A stretch of DNA of 8,466 nt, taken from Candidatus Parcubacteria bacterium. GTDB lineage: Bacteria; Patescibacteriota; Patescibacteriia; Patescibacteriales; UBA12075. Where the stretch lies: assembly GCA_023139655.1 (NCBI GenBank), contig JAGLNE010000001.1:1-8466 (forward strand), written 5' to 3'. The position numbers and the translations under genes were made by a program. Of the stretch, positions 1-5,937 are shown one piece after another. How positions within the stretch are numbered: the first letter of the stretch is position 1; each line of letters starts with the position of its first letter. The notes under the pieces are model-generated. The model did no database searches. It saw nothing but the letters and a program-made list of their open reading frames with translations, and was not told the origin of the DNA.

Positions 1-75
1 ATGGCAAAGGGCATGACATGGGAAAAAAGAGCAGAAAAAATTATTAAATATATAATACAATATGAATCGCATTGA
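1..75 (+). CDS. C-terminal end of a probable glycosyltransferase (5' part outside window)
   Basis: Frame 1 is open from the window edge to a TGA at 73-75 and encodes 24 residues with the core MTWEKRAEKIIKYI. A Trp-Glu-Lys-hydrophobic stretch leading into a final amphipathic helix is a common ending of GT-B family-4 (group 1) glycosyltransferases, and the genes downstream are glycan genes, so this is the likely identity. The ATG at position 1 is probably internal, because a 24-residue gene would be very unusual. The reading frame overlaps the next start codon (62) by 14 bases, as expected for translationally coupled operon genes. Too little sequence is visible to name an enzyme; the family call is an inference. 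Confidence 0.5.
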   Translation: MAKGMTWEKRAEKIIKYIIQYESH

Positions 76-748
76 AGTTGTTCAAAGGATTATTAATAAA
101 ATAAACGCGAAAAAATATCTTGAGATCGGTGTTGAGTTTGGAACTCTTTTTTTCAGAATTAAAGCTCAAAAAAAAATAGCGGTTGATCCGCAGTTTAAAT
201 TTTCTTTAAAGAAAAAAATTTATAAATTATTTTTTGAAAGAGGTTCTAAATTTTTTGAAATGTCAAGCGATGATTTCTTTAAGGGAAATAGTGGTTTGTT
301 TTCAGACCAAAAAATTGATGTTGCTTTCGTTGATGGCTTGCATACTTACGAACAGTCACTCAGAGACATTGAAAACTGTTTGGATAATTTAGAAAACAAT
401 GGAGTTGTTGTGGTTCATGACTGTAATCCGTTATCAGAATCTGCCGCAAATCCCTCCCAGGACGAAGCGAAGAAAATGAAAGGTTGGAATGGAAAATGGA
501 ACGGTGATGTTTGGAAAACGATTGTACATTTGAGATCTATGAGAAATGATTTGAACATTTTTGTTTTAAATACAGACCATGGTTTGGGAATTATTAGAAA
601 AGGCGCGCCAGAGAATATGCTGGATCATAAGGCAAGTGATATAGAAAATATGAAATATGAAGATTTGGATAAAGACAGGAATAAGCTATTGAATTTAAAG
701 GGTGAGAATTATTTTGATAATTTTTTAAACGATCTATGTGCGGAATAA
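62..748 (+). CDS. Class I SAM-dependent methyltransferase, Methyltransf_24 type
   Basis: This 228-residue protein probably transfers a methyl group from S-adenosylmethionine to a glycan or sugar intermediate in the cytoplasm. Residues 19-28 (YLEIGVEFGT) form the glycine-rich SAM loop, an acidic residue closes the second strand at D42, and residues 89-97 (FVDGLHTYE) followed by VVHDCNP at 117-123 are the typical post-motifs of the Methyltransf_24 group, common in surface-polysaccharide clusters. D91, H94 and D120 are candidates for metal or substrate contacts, as in related O-methyltransferases. The start is ATG 62, which overlaps the preceding stop; no Shine-Dalgarno sequence precedes it, so re-initiation is likely. 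Its 3' end overlaps the next gene by 13 bases. The length is normal for a single-domain enzyme. The substrate cannot be read from sequence. Confidence 0.85.
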   Translation: MNRIEVVQRIINKINAKKYLEIGVEFGTLFFRIKAQKKIAVDPQFKFSLKKKIYKLFFERGSKFFEMSSDDFFKGNSGLFSDQKIDVAFVDGLHTYEQSLRDIENCLDNLENNGVVVVHDCNPLSESAANPSQDEAKKMKGWNGKWNGDVWKTIVHLRSMRNDLNIFVLNTDHGLGIIRKGAPENMLDHKASDIENMKYEDLDKDRNKLLNLKGENYFDNFLNDLCAE

Positions 749-2655
749 TCGGAGTTTTGGGAAATATCCCTGAAAAAAATAAAGTAATTTGCGCCAGAGA
801 TAAAATGGAACATCGGGGGCCTGACGATGCCGGGATTTTTTATGATAAAGACGACGAAATCACATTAGGCCATCGTCGTTTATCTATAATTGATTTATCT
901 TCTGCCGGAAAACAGCCCTTTTTTAGTAATAGCGGAAGGTATGTGATTTCCTTTAACGGAGAGATCTATAATTACTTACAATTAAAAAAAGATCTGGCAG
1001 GTTTTTACGATTTCAAAACCAACACAGATACTGAAGTTATTTTGGCGATGTATGAAAAGTATGGAGAGAATTGTTTAAAATATTTACAGGGAATGTTTGC
1101 GTTTGCGATCTGGGATAGAAAAGAAAAAAAATTATTTGTAACCAGAGATAGATTGGGCATAAAACCATTATATTACACAATCGTAAAAAACAATTTTTAT
1201 TTCGCGTCGGAAATAAAGGGTATATTAAGCTTTGATGTTGTTCCTAAAAAATTAAACAAACAAGGGTTTTTGGATTATCTTAGTTATCGTTATGTGTTGG
1301 GAAAATATACAATGTTTAAAAATATTTATTCGTTATTACCCGGACATTATATATTGCTGAAATGTGGTGAAGAACCAAAAGTAAAAAAATATTGGGACTT
1401 GCCGGTTATTGAAAAAAAACAGGATCCCGGTGAAGAGGTGGTGCTAAAAAAGGTTGAAGATTTGTTGTTAAAAACCGTTGAATCACATATGATGGGTGAT
1501 GTTCCTGTTGGCGCTTATCTTAGCGGAGGGCTTGATTCCAGTCTTTTAGTTGCAATGATGGCTCGTATTTCAAAAAAGCCGATAAAAACTTTTTCAATAG
1601 GATTTAAAGAAGAGGGGTATAATGAGTTTAAATATGCGAGAAGAGTGGCAAAAAGCATAAAAACCGACCATCGTGAGATAGTTTTAAATGACAATAATTA
1701 TTTTGATATTTTATCCGAGGCTATAAGCTATAAAGATTTGCCGTTATCAGTTCCGAATGAAGTTCCGGTGCATGTTCTTTCTAAGAAATTAAAAAAACAT
1801 ATTTCAGTTGTTTTGTCAGGCGAGGGCGCGGACGAACTTTTTGGCGGGTACGGAAGGTTATTTAAAAGCGGTTATGATATAGAGCGCATCAGATTGTTAA
1901 ACAAGGATTTGTTTGATGGTGACAGAGATGAATTGATAAAAAATTTAGAAAAGAGATACGATTCTCTGGAATCTGTTTCCGATTTAGATCATTTTTTAAA
2001 TCAATACACATATTACGAATTTTCTAAAAAAAAGGCATTGATAAATTCAGATTACTTTAATTTACAAAGCCTTGATCTTAAAAATAAAAATTATTTTAAA
2101 GCTATTAATTCAAAATTATCTTCATTTGACCCAACAGATAAATTTTTGTATCTTATGCAAAAAGTGCATCTTGTGGGATTATTACACCGCCTGGACTCTA
2201 TGACCATGTCAAGCTCTGTTGAGGGTAGAGTCCCCTTTGTTGACCATAGGCTTGTAGAATTTGTTTCATCCCTGCCTCTTAAATATAAAATAAGATGGCA
2301 ATCAAAACAAAATAAGTTAAAAGCAAAAACTTTAAATAGCGACCAAATAAGTGAAATTCACGACATTACCAAATATATTTTAAGAAAAATTTCAAAAAAA
2401 TATATCCCAAAAGACATAATAGAGCGTAAAAAGGTTGGTTTTCCGGTTCCTTTGAATAGTTGGTTTAAGGGCAGTAAAAATAAAATGGCAAAAGATCTAT
2501 TACTCTCAAAACATGCAAGGTCTAAGGGTTTATACAATAAAAAGAGTTTAGAAGATATTTTAAATTGTGATAAATCAAGCAGTGATAAAGGGATAAATAT
2601 CTGGATGCTTGTAAATATAGAAATGTGGATGAATAAATATAACATTGAAATTTAA
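736..2655 (+). CDS. asnB: Asparagine synthase (glutamine-hydrolysing) family amidotransferase
   Basis: This 639-residue two-domain enzyme hydrolyses glutamine and uses the ammonia with ATP to amidate a carboxyl group. The start is certain because Met1 must be removed to expose the nucleophile Cys2 (MCGIIGV). The glutaminase domain (about 2-200) shows HRGPDD (26-31), GHRRLSIIDL (45-54) and NGEIYN (74-79). The synthetase domain shows the PP-loop SGGLDSS (263-269), LSGEGADELFGGY (360-372) and near the end the conserved VEGRVPFVDHRLVEF and KKVGFPVPL motifs. All key residues are present and the length is typical. Within glycan clusters, AsnB homologues often amidate uronic acids or similar sugars rather than aspartate; which applies here is not visible. 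It overlaps the upstream methyltransferase by 13 bases and converges on the minus-strand gene downstream. Confidence 0.93.
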   Translation: MCGIIGVLGNIPEKNKVICARDKMEHRGPDDAGIFYDKDDEITLGHRRLSIIDLSSAGKQPFFSNSGRYVISFNGEIYNYLQLKKDLAGFYDFKTNTDTEVILAMYEKYGENCLKYLQGMFAFAIWDRKEKKLFVTRDRLGIKPLYYTIVKNNFYFASEIKGILSFDVVPKKLNKQGFLDYLSYRYVLGKYTMFKNIYSLLPGHYILLKCGEEPKVKKYWDLPVIEKKQDPGEEVVLKKVEDLLLKTVESHMMGDVPVGAYLSGGLDSSLLVAMMARISKKPIKTFSIGFKEEGYNEFKYARRVAKSIKTDHREIVLNDNNYFDILSEAISYKDLPLSVPNEVPVHVLSKKLKKHISVVLSGEGADELFGGYGRLFKSGYDIERIRLLNKDLFDGDRDELIKNLEKRYDSLESVSDLDHFLNQYTYYEFSKKKALINSDYFNLQSLDLKNKNYFKAINSKLSSFDPTDKFLYLMQKVHLVGLLHRLDSMTMSSSVEGRVPFVDHRLVEFVSSLPLKYKIRWQSKQNKLKAKTLNSDQISEIHDITKYILRKISKKYIPKDIIERKKVGFPVPLNSWFKGSKNKMAKDLLLSKHARSKGLYNKKSLEDILNCDKSSSDKGINIWMLVNIEMWMNKYNIEI

Positions 2656-2659
2656 CAAT

Positions 2660-2694
2660 AAAAAATCGGCACAATAGAAAATATATCATGCCGA
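2660..2694 (-). terminator. Rho-independent terminator of the Nudix-like gene
   Basis: Read on the minus strand, an 11-base-pair stem (TCGGCATGATA paired with TATTGTGCCGA, including two G-T wobbles) encloses a 7-base loop at 2694-2666 and is followed at once by six T (2665-2660). It lies 30 bases past the TAA of the minus-strand gene. On the plus strand the wobbles become A-C mismatches and no T-run follows directly, so it should act mainly on the minus-strand transcript and is not a good terminator for asnB. Confidence 0.8.
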
Positions 2695-2724
2695 CTTGAA
2701 AGATTTTTGCCAAAAAACAGGAAG

Positions 2725-3603
2725 TTACCCGCTTAGCGAGTACAAATAGAGTGCCCCCCAACCAATACCCGCAAAACTTTGCGGTTGTGATTCAAGAAAC
2801 GATAGAACCGCCAGTTTGTCTGTTGGTAAGCCCAGGAAGGGATAATGCTCCCAGGCATCAGCAGGTAAATTTTTGTTTCGGATTTCCTCAATTGCTTCAT
2901 TGTGATTAATGCCGTTTTCTTTAAGGTTATTATACAATAAATTGGCCTTGTTGTTTTGTTCTTGAATTTGACGCAAAGTAGCGTCTGTTTCAAGCAAGAC
3001 CACCAGTTTCTTGCCGCGGGGTCCGGGAAAATAAGCTTCAAAAATTCCAAGTTGTTTTTTTATCTTGACATTGAAATTTCCAATCTCATCTTGGAATTCA
3101 TGAACCATGGTATCCTCTATTGGTCCGCCATGTTGATAATCTTTTTGAGGCATCCAGGTAATACTGCCACCGGGAGCCAAACCATACAAAGAAACGCCTA
3201 AATTCCTGACTCTTTCCTCGGTAATTTCCCCACCCCTTACTCCAACAACGATCTGCCGGTCTTTTGTGAGAGTTACTCCTATTACAGCAATTCCCTCCAA
3301 GGTGTTTTTCAGAATTCCTTTCCGGCTTGCTCTAGTTTCATATGAGGTAAACCAACCCAAAGGAACATTTCCGCCCTCTTCTATTGTTTCGATGTTTTCC
3401 AATGGAGAAGCAATCTTCTCCTGCCAATCCCCTTGCGTGTCTCCCTTTTTCATGCCATAAAATTCAAAAATATCGCCCCATTGGACTTCCGGGATATAGC
3501 AATTCTCTGATGGCATCCCTTCTGTTTGTATAAGGGTATCCACTGTGTTAAACTTTAATCCACCTTCTTTAAAAATTCTGCTAATTTCTGCTAATTTCTG
3601 CAT
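2725..3603 (-). CDS. Uncharacterised protein with a degenerate Nudix-like domain
   Basis: No named family is recognised over the full 292 residues. Numbering from the first ATG (3606), residues 106-124 (GIAVIGVTLTKDRQIVVGV) followed by YGLAPGGSI (141-149) match the strand-turn-PGG pattern that opens Nudix domains. HEFQDEIG (169-176) aligns with the REUxEExG core of the Nudix box with E170, D173 and E174 kept, but the Arg is His. About eight extra residues sit between PGG and this helix. The following hydrophobic strand (LGIFEAYFPGP...KKLVVLLET) also fits. Nudix enzymes hydrolyse nucleoside diphosphate-linked compounds; whether this one is active is unknown. ATG 3603 is preferred over ATG 3606 because GAGGAGG ends 5 bases before it and only 2 before the other. 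There is no signal peptide or membrane segment. GC is higher (42-47% in three 60-base blocks) than in neighbouring genes, and it has its own promoter and terminator, suggesting separate acquisition. Confidence 0.75.
   Translation of the reverse strand: MQKLAEISRIFKEGGLKFNTVDTLIQTEGMPSENCYIPEVQWGDIFEFYGMKKGDTQGDWQEKIASPLENIETIEEGGNVPLGWFTSYETRASRKGILKNTLEGIAVIGVTLTKDRQIVVGVRGGEITEERVRNLGVSLYGLAPGGSITWMPQKDYQHGGPIEDTMVHEFQDEIGNFNVKIKKQLGIFEAYFPGPRGKKLVVLLETDATLRQIQEQNNKANLLYNNLKENGINHNEAIEEIRNKNLPADAWEHYPFLGLPTDKLAVLSFLESQPQSFAGIGWGALYLYSLSG
3581..3600 (-). repeat. Tandem 10-bp repeat at the start of the Nudix-like gene
   Basis: CTAATTTCTG occurs twice in a row (plus-strand view), preceded at 3571-3580 by a third, degenerate copy matching at 7 of 10 positions. 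It encodes residues just after the start (QKLAEIS). As 10 is not a multiple of three, gain or loss of one copy would shift the reading frame. Confidence 0.85.
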
Positions 3604-3608
3604 CATGT

Positions 3609-3615
3609 CCTCCTC
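3609..3615 (-). promoter_or_regulatory. Strong Shine-Dalgarno site deciding the Nudix-like start
   Basis: The minus strand reads GAGGAGG, then AC, then two successive ATG codons. Spacing is 2 bases to the first and 5 to the second, so the second ATG (3603-3601) is favoured. None of the plus-strand genes in the window has a comparable site. Confidence 0.85.
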
Positions 3616-3623
3616 TTTCCTCG

Positions 3624-3660
3624 TTTTTTGGTTGTTATTGTTTTTTGGTTATTTTTGGTT
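3624..3660 (-). repeat. Three AACCAAAAA direct repeats in the leader of the Nudix-like gene
   Basis: On the transcript strand AACCAAAAA (3660-3652), AACCAAAAAA (3650-3641) and AACCAAAAAA (3633-3624) lie in the roughly 80-base untranslated leader. The stretch contains no G, so the leader should be unstructured; this could aid ribosome access or bind a protein. The function is not established. Confidence 0.7.
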
Positions 3661-3663
3661 AAT

Positions 3664-3692
3664 TTGAAAGATCCTAACTTTTAATTTAATAT
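3664..3692 (+). promoter_or_regulatory. Possible weak sigma70-type promoter for the cytidylyltransferase operon
   Basis: TTGAAA (3664-3669) and TAATAT (3687-3692) are 17 bases apart. They match the consensus at 5 of 6 and 4 of 6 positions. The -10 would overlap the -10 of the strong opposing promoter, so the two might compete. In DNA this AT-rich such matches arise by chance, and this is only a candidate; the plus-strand genes from 3749 need some promoter if transcription from asnB does not read through. Confidence 0.25.
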
Positions 3693-3719
3693 TATAAACT
3701 AAAAAAATAAATTTGTCAA
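3691..3719 (-). promoter_or_regulatory. Perfect-consensus sigma70 promoter of the Nudix-like gene
   Basis: On the minus strand TTGACA (3719-3714) is followed after exactly 17 bases by TATAAT (3696-3691). Both hexamers match the housekeeping sigma factor consensus at all six positions. Transcription would start near 3684 and give a leader of about 80 bases. This predicts strong, constitutive expression unless a repressor acts. Confidence 0.88.
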
Positions 3720-3748
3720 CATAGCCAAATTTATCGACTAATAAATAC

Positions 3749-4195
3749 ATGAAAAAATTTAAATATGGCTATACTGCGGGAGTATATGATTTATTCCACA
3801 TAGGCCACCTTAATTTATTAAAAAACGCTAAAGAAATGTGCGAACATTTAACTGTTGGCATTTCCACTGATGAGCTGGTAAAATATAAACATAAAAAATC
3901 TGTTGTTTGTTTTGAAGAGAGAATAGAGATTGTAAGACACATCAAACATGTTGATGCCGTGGTTGAACAGAGTGATATTGATAAATTCAAAATGTGGGAA
4001 AATTTAAAATTTAATGTTCTGTTTGTGGGAGATGATTGGAAAGGAACTGAAGTGTGGAATAAATATGAAGAGAGACTGAAAGAAGTTGATGTGGTAGTAA
4101 TTTATTTGCCATACACGAAAGGAACTTCCTCTACACTAATAAATCAAATATTATTAAAACTCCGCGGAGAAAAAGAACAAAATTATGAAGAATAA
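3749..4195 (+). CDS. TagD-like cytidylyltransferase (glycerol-3-phosphate cytidylyltransferase family)
   Basis: This 148-residue cytoplasmic enzyme belongs to the HxGH nucleotidyltransferases that couple CTP (or ATP) to a phosphorylated alcohol. TAGVYDLFHIGH (9-20) holds the HIGH motif (17-20). GISTDEL (37-43), FEERIEIV (55-62), HVDAVVEQ (67-74) and FVGDDWKGT (92-100) follow in the same order as in Bacillus TagD, and YLPYTKGTSST (119-129) corresponds to TagD's RTEGISTT signature. The Arg of that signature is Tyr here, a variant I recall in uncharacterised family members, so the exact phospho-alcohol (glycerol-3-phosphate or another) is open. The length is normal. ATG 3749 has no Shine-Dalgarno; it opens the second plus-strand block and overlaps the next gene by 11 bases. 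It probably supplies the CDP-alcohol used by one of the transferases downstream. Confidence 0.87.
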   Translation: MKKFKYGYTAGVYDLFHIGHLNLLKNAKEMCEHLTVGISTDELVKYKHKKSVVCFEERIEIVRHIKHVDAVVEQSDIDKFKMWENLKFNVLFVGDDWKGTEVWNKYEERLKEVDVVVIYLPYTKGTSSTLINQILLKLRGEKEQNYEE

Positions 4196-5066
4196 CAAAA
4201 TTACAATTGAAGAAGTAAAAAAATATTGGGGCAAAAAAAATATTCCTCAACAATGGTACTCCAAAAAAAAGCCATTTTCATTGGCGTGGTTTAACGAATT
4301 GGCATTTAAGCGGTTTGGTAAATATTACGATTACTTGCCAAAAGATGCTGAATTTGAATATCATCAAGGTGAAGATGTCTTAGAGGTTGGGTGCGGAATA
4401 GGTACTGATTTAGTGGAATATGCTAAATATGGCGCAAAAGTATCGGGTATGGATCTGGGGGAAGATCAGGTTAGAATAACAAAATTAAATTTTGAATTAC
4501 ACGGTTTGCCGTATTCTGAAATGAAGGTGGGGAATGCTGAAAAGCTTCCTTTTGCTGATAATTCTTTTGATTTGGTTTTTTGTTTTGGAGTTTTGCATCA
4601 TACGCCAAATACAAAAAAAGCAATTGAAGAAATGTTTAGAGTATTAAAACCGGATGGTACAGTGTTGGCAATGATGTATGCCAGGGGCTGGAAACATTAT
4701 CTGAAAAGATGTTTTATTCACGGAATATTAAAGGGTAGATGGATGGCAAATGGATGTAGTTGGCAAAAAGTGTATAATGAATCTTCTGAGGTTCACGGTT
4801 TTACACCTAAAACAGCTATACATACCAAAAGAGAGATTAAAAAAATGTTTAATAAATTTCCTAATTTAGAATTAAGAAAGAAAAGGCTTGGCGAATTTTT
4901 TGAATATAAACCATACCGAACTGTTATGTTTCCAAAATTTGTAAGGAATTTTCTGTATTTATTAAATTTGGAATCTTTGATAGGAGAAAATTGGTTTATT
5001 CGGGCGCAGAAAGCTGATTTTAAAAAAGACGCAAAGTTGTGGGATGTTATTTTTAATAAATATTAA
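4185..5066 (+). CDS. Class I SAM-dependent methyltransferase, Methyltransf_11/UbiE-like
   Basis: This 293-residue protein has a complete SAM-binding core: DVLEVGCGIGTD (64-75) is motif I, the acidic end of strand 2 is D90 (GMDLG), NAEKLPF (117-123) is motif II, and VFCFGVLHHT (131-140) with EEMFRVLKPDG (148-158) covers the post-motifs. The N-terminal 60 residues, rich in aromatic and basic residues, and the C-terminal 120 residues (basic and aromatic) extend beyond the minimal domain and probably shape the substrate pocket. It most likely methylates a glycan, lipid or polyol intermediate; the substrate is not readable. Its ATG overlaps the cytidylyltransferase stop by 11 bases, implying coupled translation. 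It is not similar in motif wording to the methyltransferase at 62-748, so the two are not a recent duplication. Confidence 0.87.
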   Translation: MKNNKITIEEVKKYWGKKNIPQQWYSKKKPFSLAWFNELAFKRFGKYYDYLPKDAEFEYHQGEDVLEVGCGIGTDLVEYAKYGAKVSGMDLGEDQVRITKLNFELHGLPYSEMKVGNAEKLPFADNSFDLVFCFGVLHHTPNTKKAIEEMFRVLKPDGTVLAMMYARGWKHYLKRCFIHGILKGRWMANGCSWQKVYNESSEVHGFTPKTAIHTKREIKKMFNKFPNLELRKKRLGEFFEYKPYRTVMFPKFVRNFLYLLNLESLIGENWFIRAQKADFKKDAKLWDVIFNKY

Positions 5067-5079
5067 ATAAAAATACGAC

Positions 5080-5127
5080 TTACGCGTTTGCTTATTTTAT
5101 AAGCATAAACATTAGCTAAATGCGTAA
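5080..5127 (+). other. Intergenic inverted repeats (possible structured RNA leader)
   Basis: TTACGC (5080-5085) pairs with GCGTAA (5122-5127). Inside this GTTT (5086-5089) pairs with AAAC (5107-5110) and GCTTAT (5090-5095) pairs with ATAAGC (5099-5104) around a TTT loop, leaving a two-base bulge. A palindrome TTAGCTAA lies at 5112-5119. No T-run follows the hairpin on either strand, so it is not a standard terminator. It sits 11 bases before the CDP-alcohol transferase start, where it could affect RNA processing or translation. Function unknown. Confidence 0.5.
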
Positions 5128-5138
5128 ATACTAAAAAA

Positions 5139-5936
5139 ATGAAATACTTATTAAAAGATATTTATAATAATAGATTTGATAAAAACAGGTGCAGAGAAAG
5201 GAAAATGCTTGAAAGGTTTATTCCAATTAATTTTTTGGGGAAAATACTATCCCCATATCCTGCTTATATTTTTTTGAACCTGGGTTTTCATCCTGACTCT
5301 ATAACTATCACAAGTTTATTGTTTATATTGATCGGTTCTTTGTTCTTGATCCTTGGATATGGCACGATAGGTGTTATTTTCTATTTATGTTTTTTTATAT
5401 TTGATTCAGTTGACGGTGATATGGCCAGGTGCGTTGGGCCAACTAAGTATGGCGGTATTTTAGATTCGTTTGGGGCGGATTTGTTTTACGCCTGTTCTTC
5501 TGCTTCAATTGGCTGGTATTTATTTATTAATAAAGTTAGCTTGTTTGATATTTTTTTACCGCACCATTTTGTTTTGATTGGAGCATTTACCTCTGCCTCT
5601 TTCCTGATATATAGGTTGATAACATTTAAACTTGAGCTCTACAAAAAAAATATCAATTATTGCAGCAATAATCATGAAGAGGCAAACAAAAAAAATAGAG
5701 CCGCGCTGGGTATTAGTGATTTTGTTTATAAAATTGGAAAGTTGTATAGGCATATATTGTTGAGAGGAAATTTTTTTTCTGAGGCAGGAATGATATTTTG
5801 GTTTTCTTTATTAGTTCTTTTGGGGCAATTGGAGATACTGGGAACCTATTTGTTGATAATTTTAATTTATAATTTTGGATATCTATTTATGAATTATTAT
5901 ACGGCTTGCAGTTTTTTTAAAAATAGTGAAAATTAG
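5139..5936 (+). CDS. CDP-alcohol phosphatidyltransferase family membrane enzyme
   Basis: Members of this 265-residue family displace CMP from a CDP-alcohol and form a phosphodiester with an acceptor hydroxyl, at the cytoplasmic membrane face. The signature runs from D89 to D114: DSVDGDMAR (89-97), then YGGILD (104-109) and SFGAD (110-114). The first two Asp, DG and AR are canonical. The spacing is not: the third Asp (D109) is followed after four residues, not three, by D114, and the AR-to-Gly loop is one residue shorter if G105 is taken as the motif Gly. Hydrophobic segments at about 54-88 (two), 114-130, 137-160 and 216-254 suggest about six membrane helices, with a basic N-terminus and a basic cytoplasmic loop near 165-205. 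ATG 5139 follows a 72-base gap holding inverted repeats and has no Shine-Dalgarno. The TagD-like enzyme upstream could make its substrate; the acceptor may be lipid or glycan. Confidence 0.85.
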   Translation: MKYLLKDIYNNRFDKNRCRERKMLERFIPINFLGKILSPYPAYIFLNLGFHPDSITITSLLFILIGSLFLILGYGTIGVIFYLCFFIFDSVDGDMARCVGPTKYGGILDSFGADLFYACSSASIGWYLFINKVSLFDIFLPHHFVLIGAFTSASFLIYRLITFKLELYKKNINYCSNNHEEANKKNRAALGISDFVYKIGKLYRHILLRGNFFSEAGMIFWFSLLVLLGQLEILGTYLLIILIYNFGYLFMNYYTACSFFKNSEN

Positions 5937-5937
5937 C

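Noticed and set aside
64..96. Alternative code (TGA read as Gly) extending the first partial gene past 75
   Set aside because: Extension would only run a few codons further, and no complete gene here contains an in-frame TGA; the standard stop explains everything.
2358..2761. Minus-strand open frames antisense to the end of asnB
   Set aside because: They overlap a well-conserved coding region, have low-complexity Leu/Ile/Phe-rich translations and no start context; they are shadows of asnB.
2956..3460. Plus-strand open frames opposite the Nudix-like gene
   Set aside because: The minus-strand frame has promoter, ribosome site, terminator and recognisable fold motifs; the opposite frames have none.
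2656..3748. Insertion sequence or transposon around the Nudix-like gene
   Set aside because: No transposase, terminal inverted repeats or clear target-site duplication could be found by eye at either boundary.
5090..5104. GCTTAT-TTT-ATAAGC hairpin as an intrinsic terminator
   Set aside because: The stem is short and AT-rich, and no T-run follows on either strand.
5926..5937. GTG 5926 as start of the GT-B gene
   Set aside because: It adds only four residues (MKIS) before an ATG that begins a typical first strand; no ribosome site favours it.
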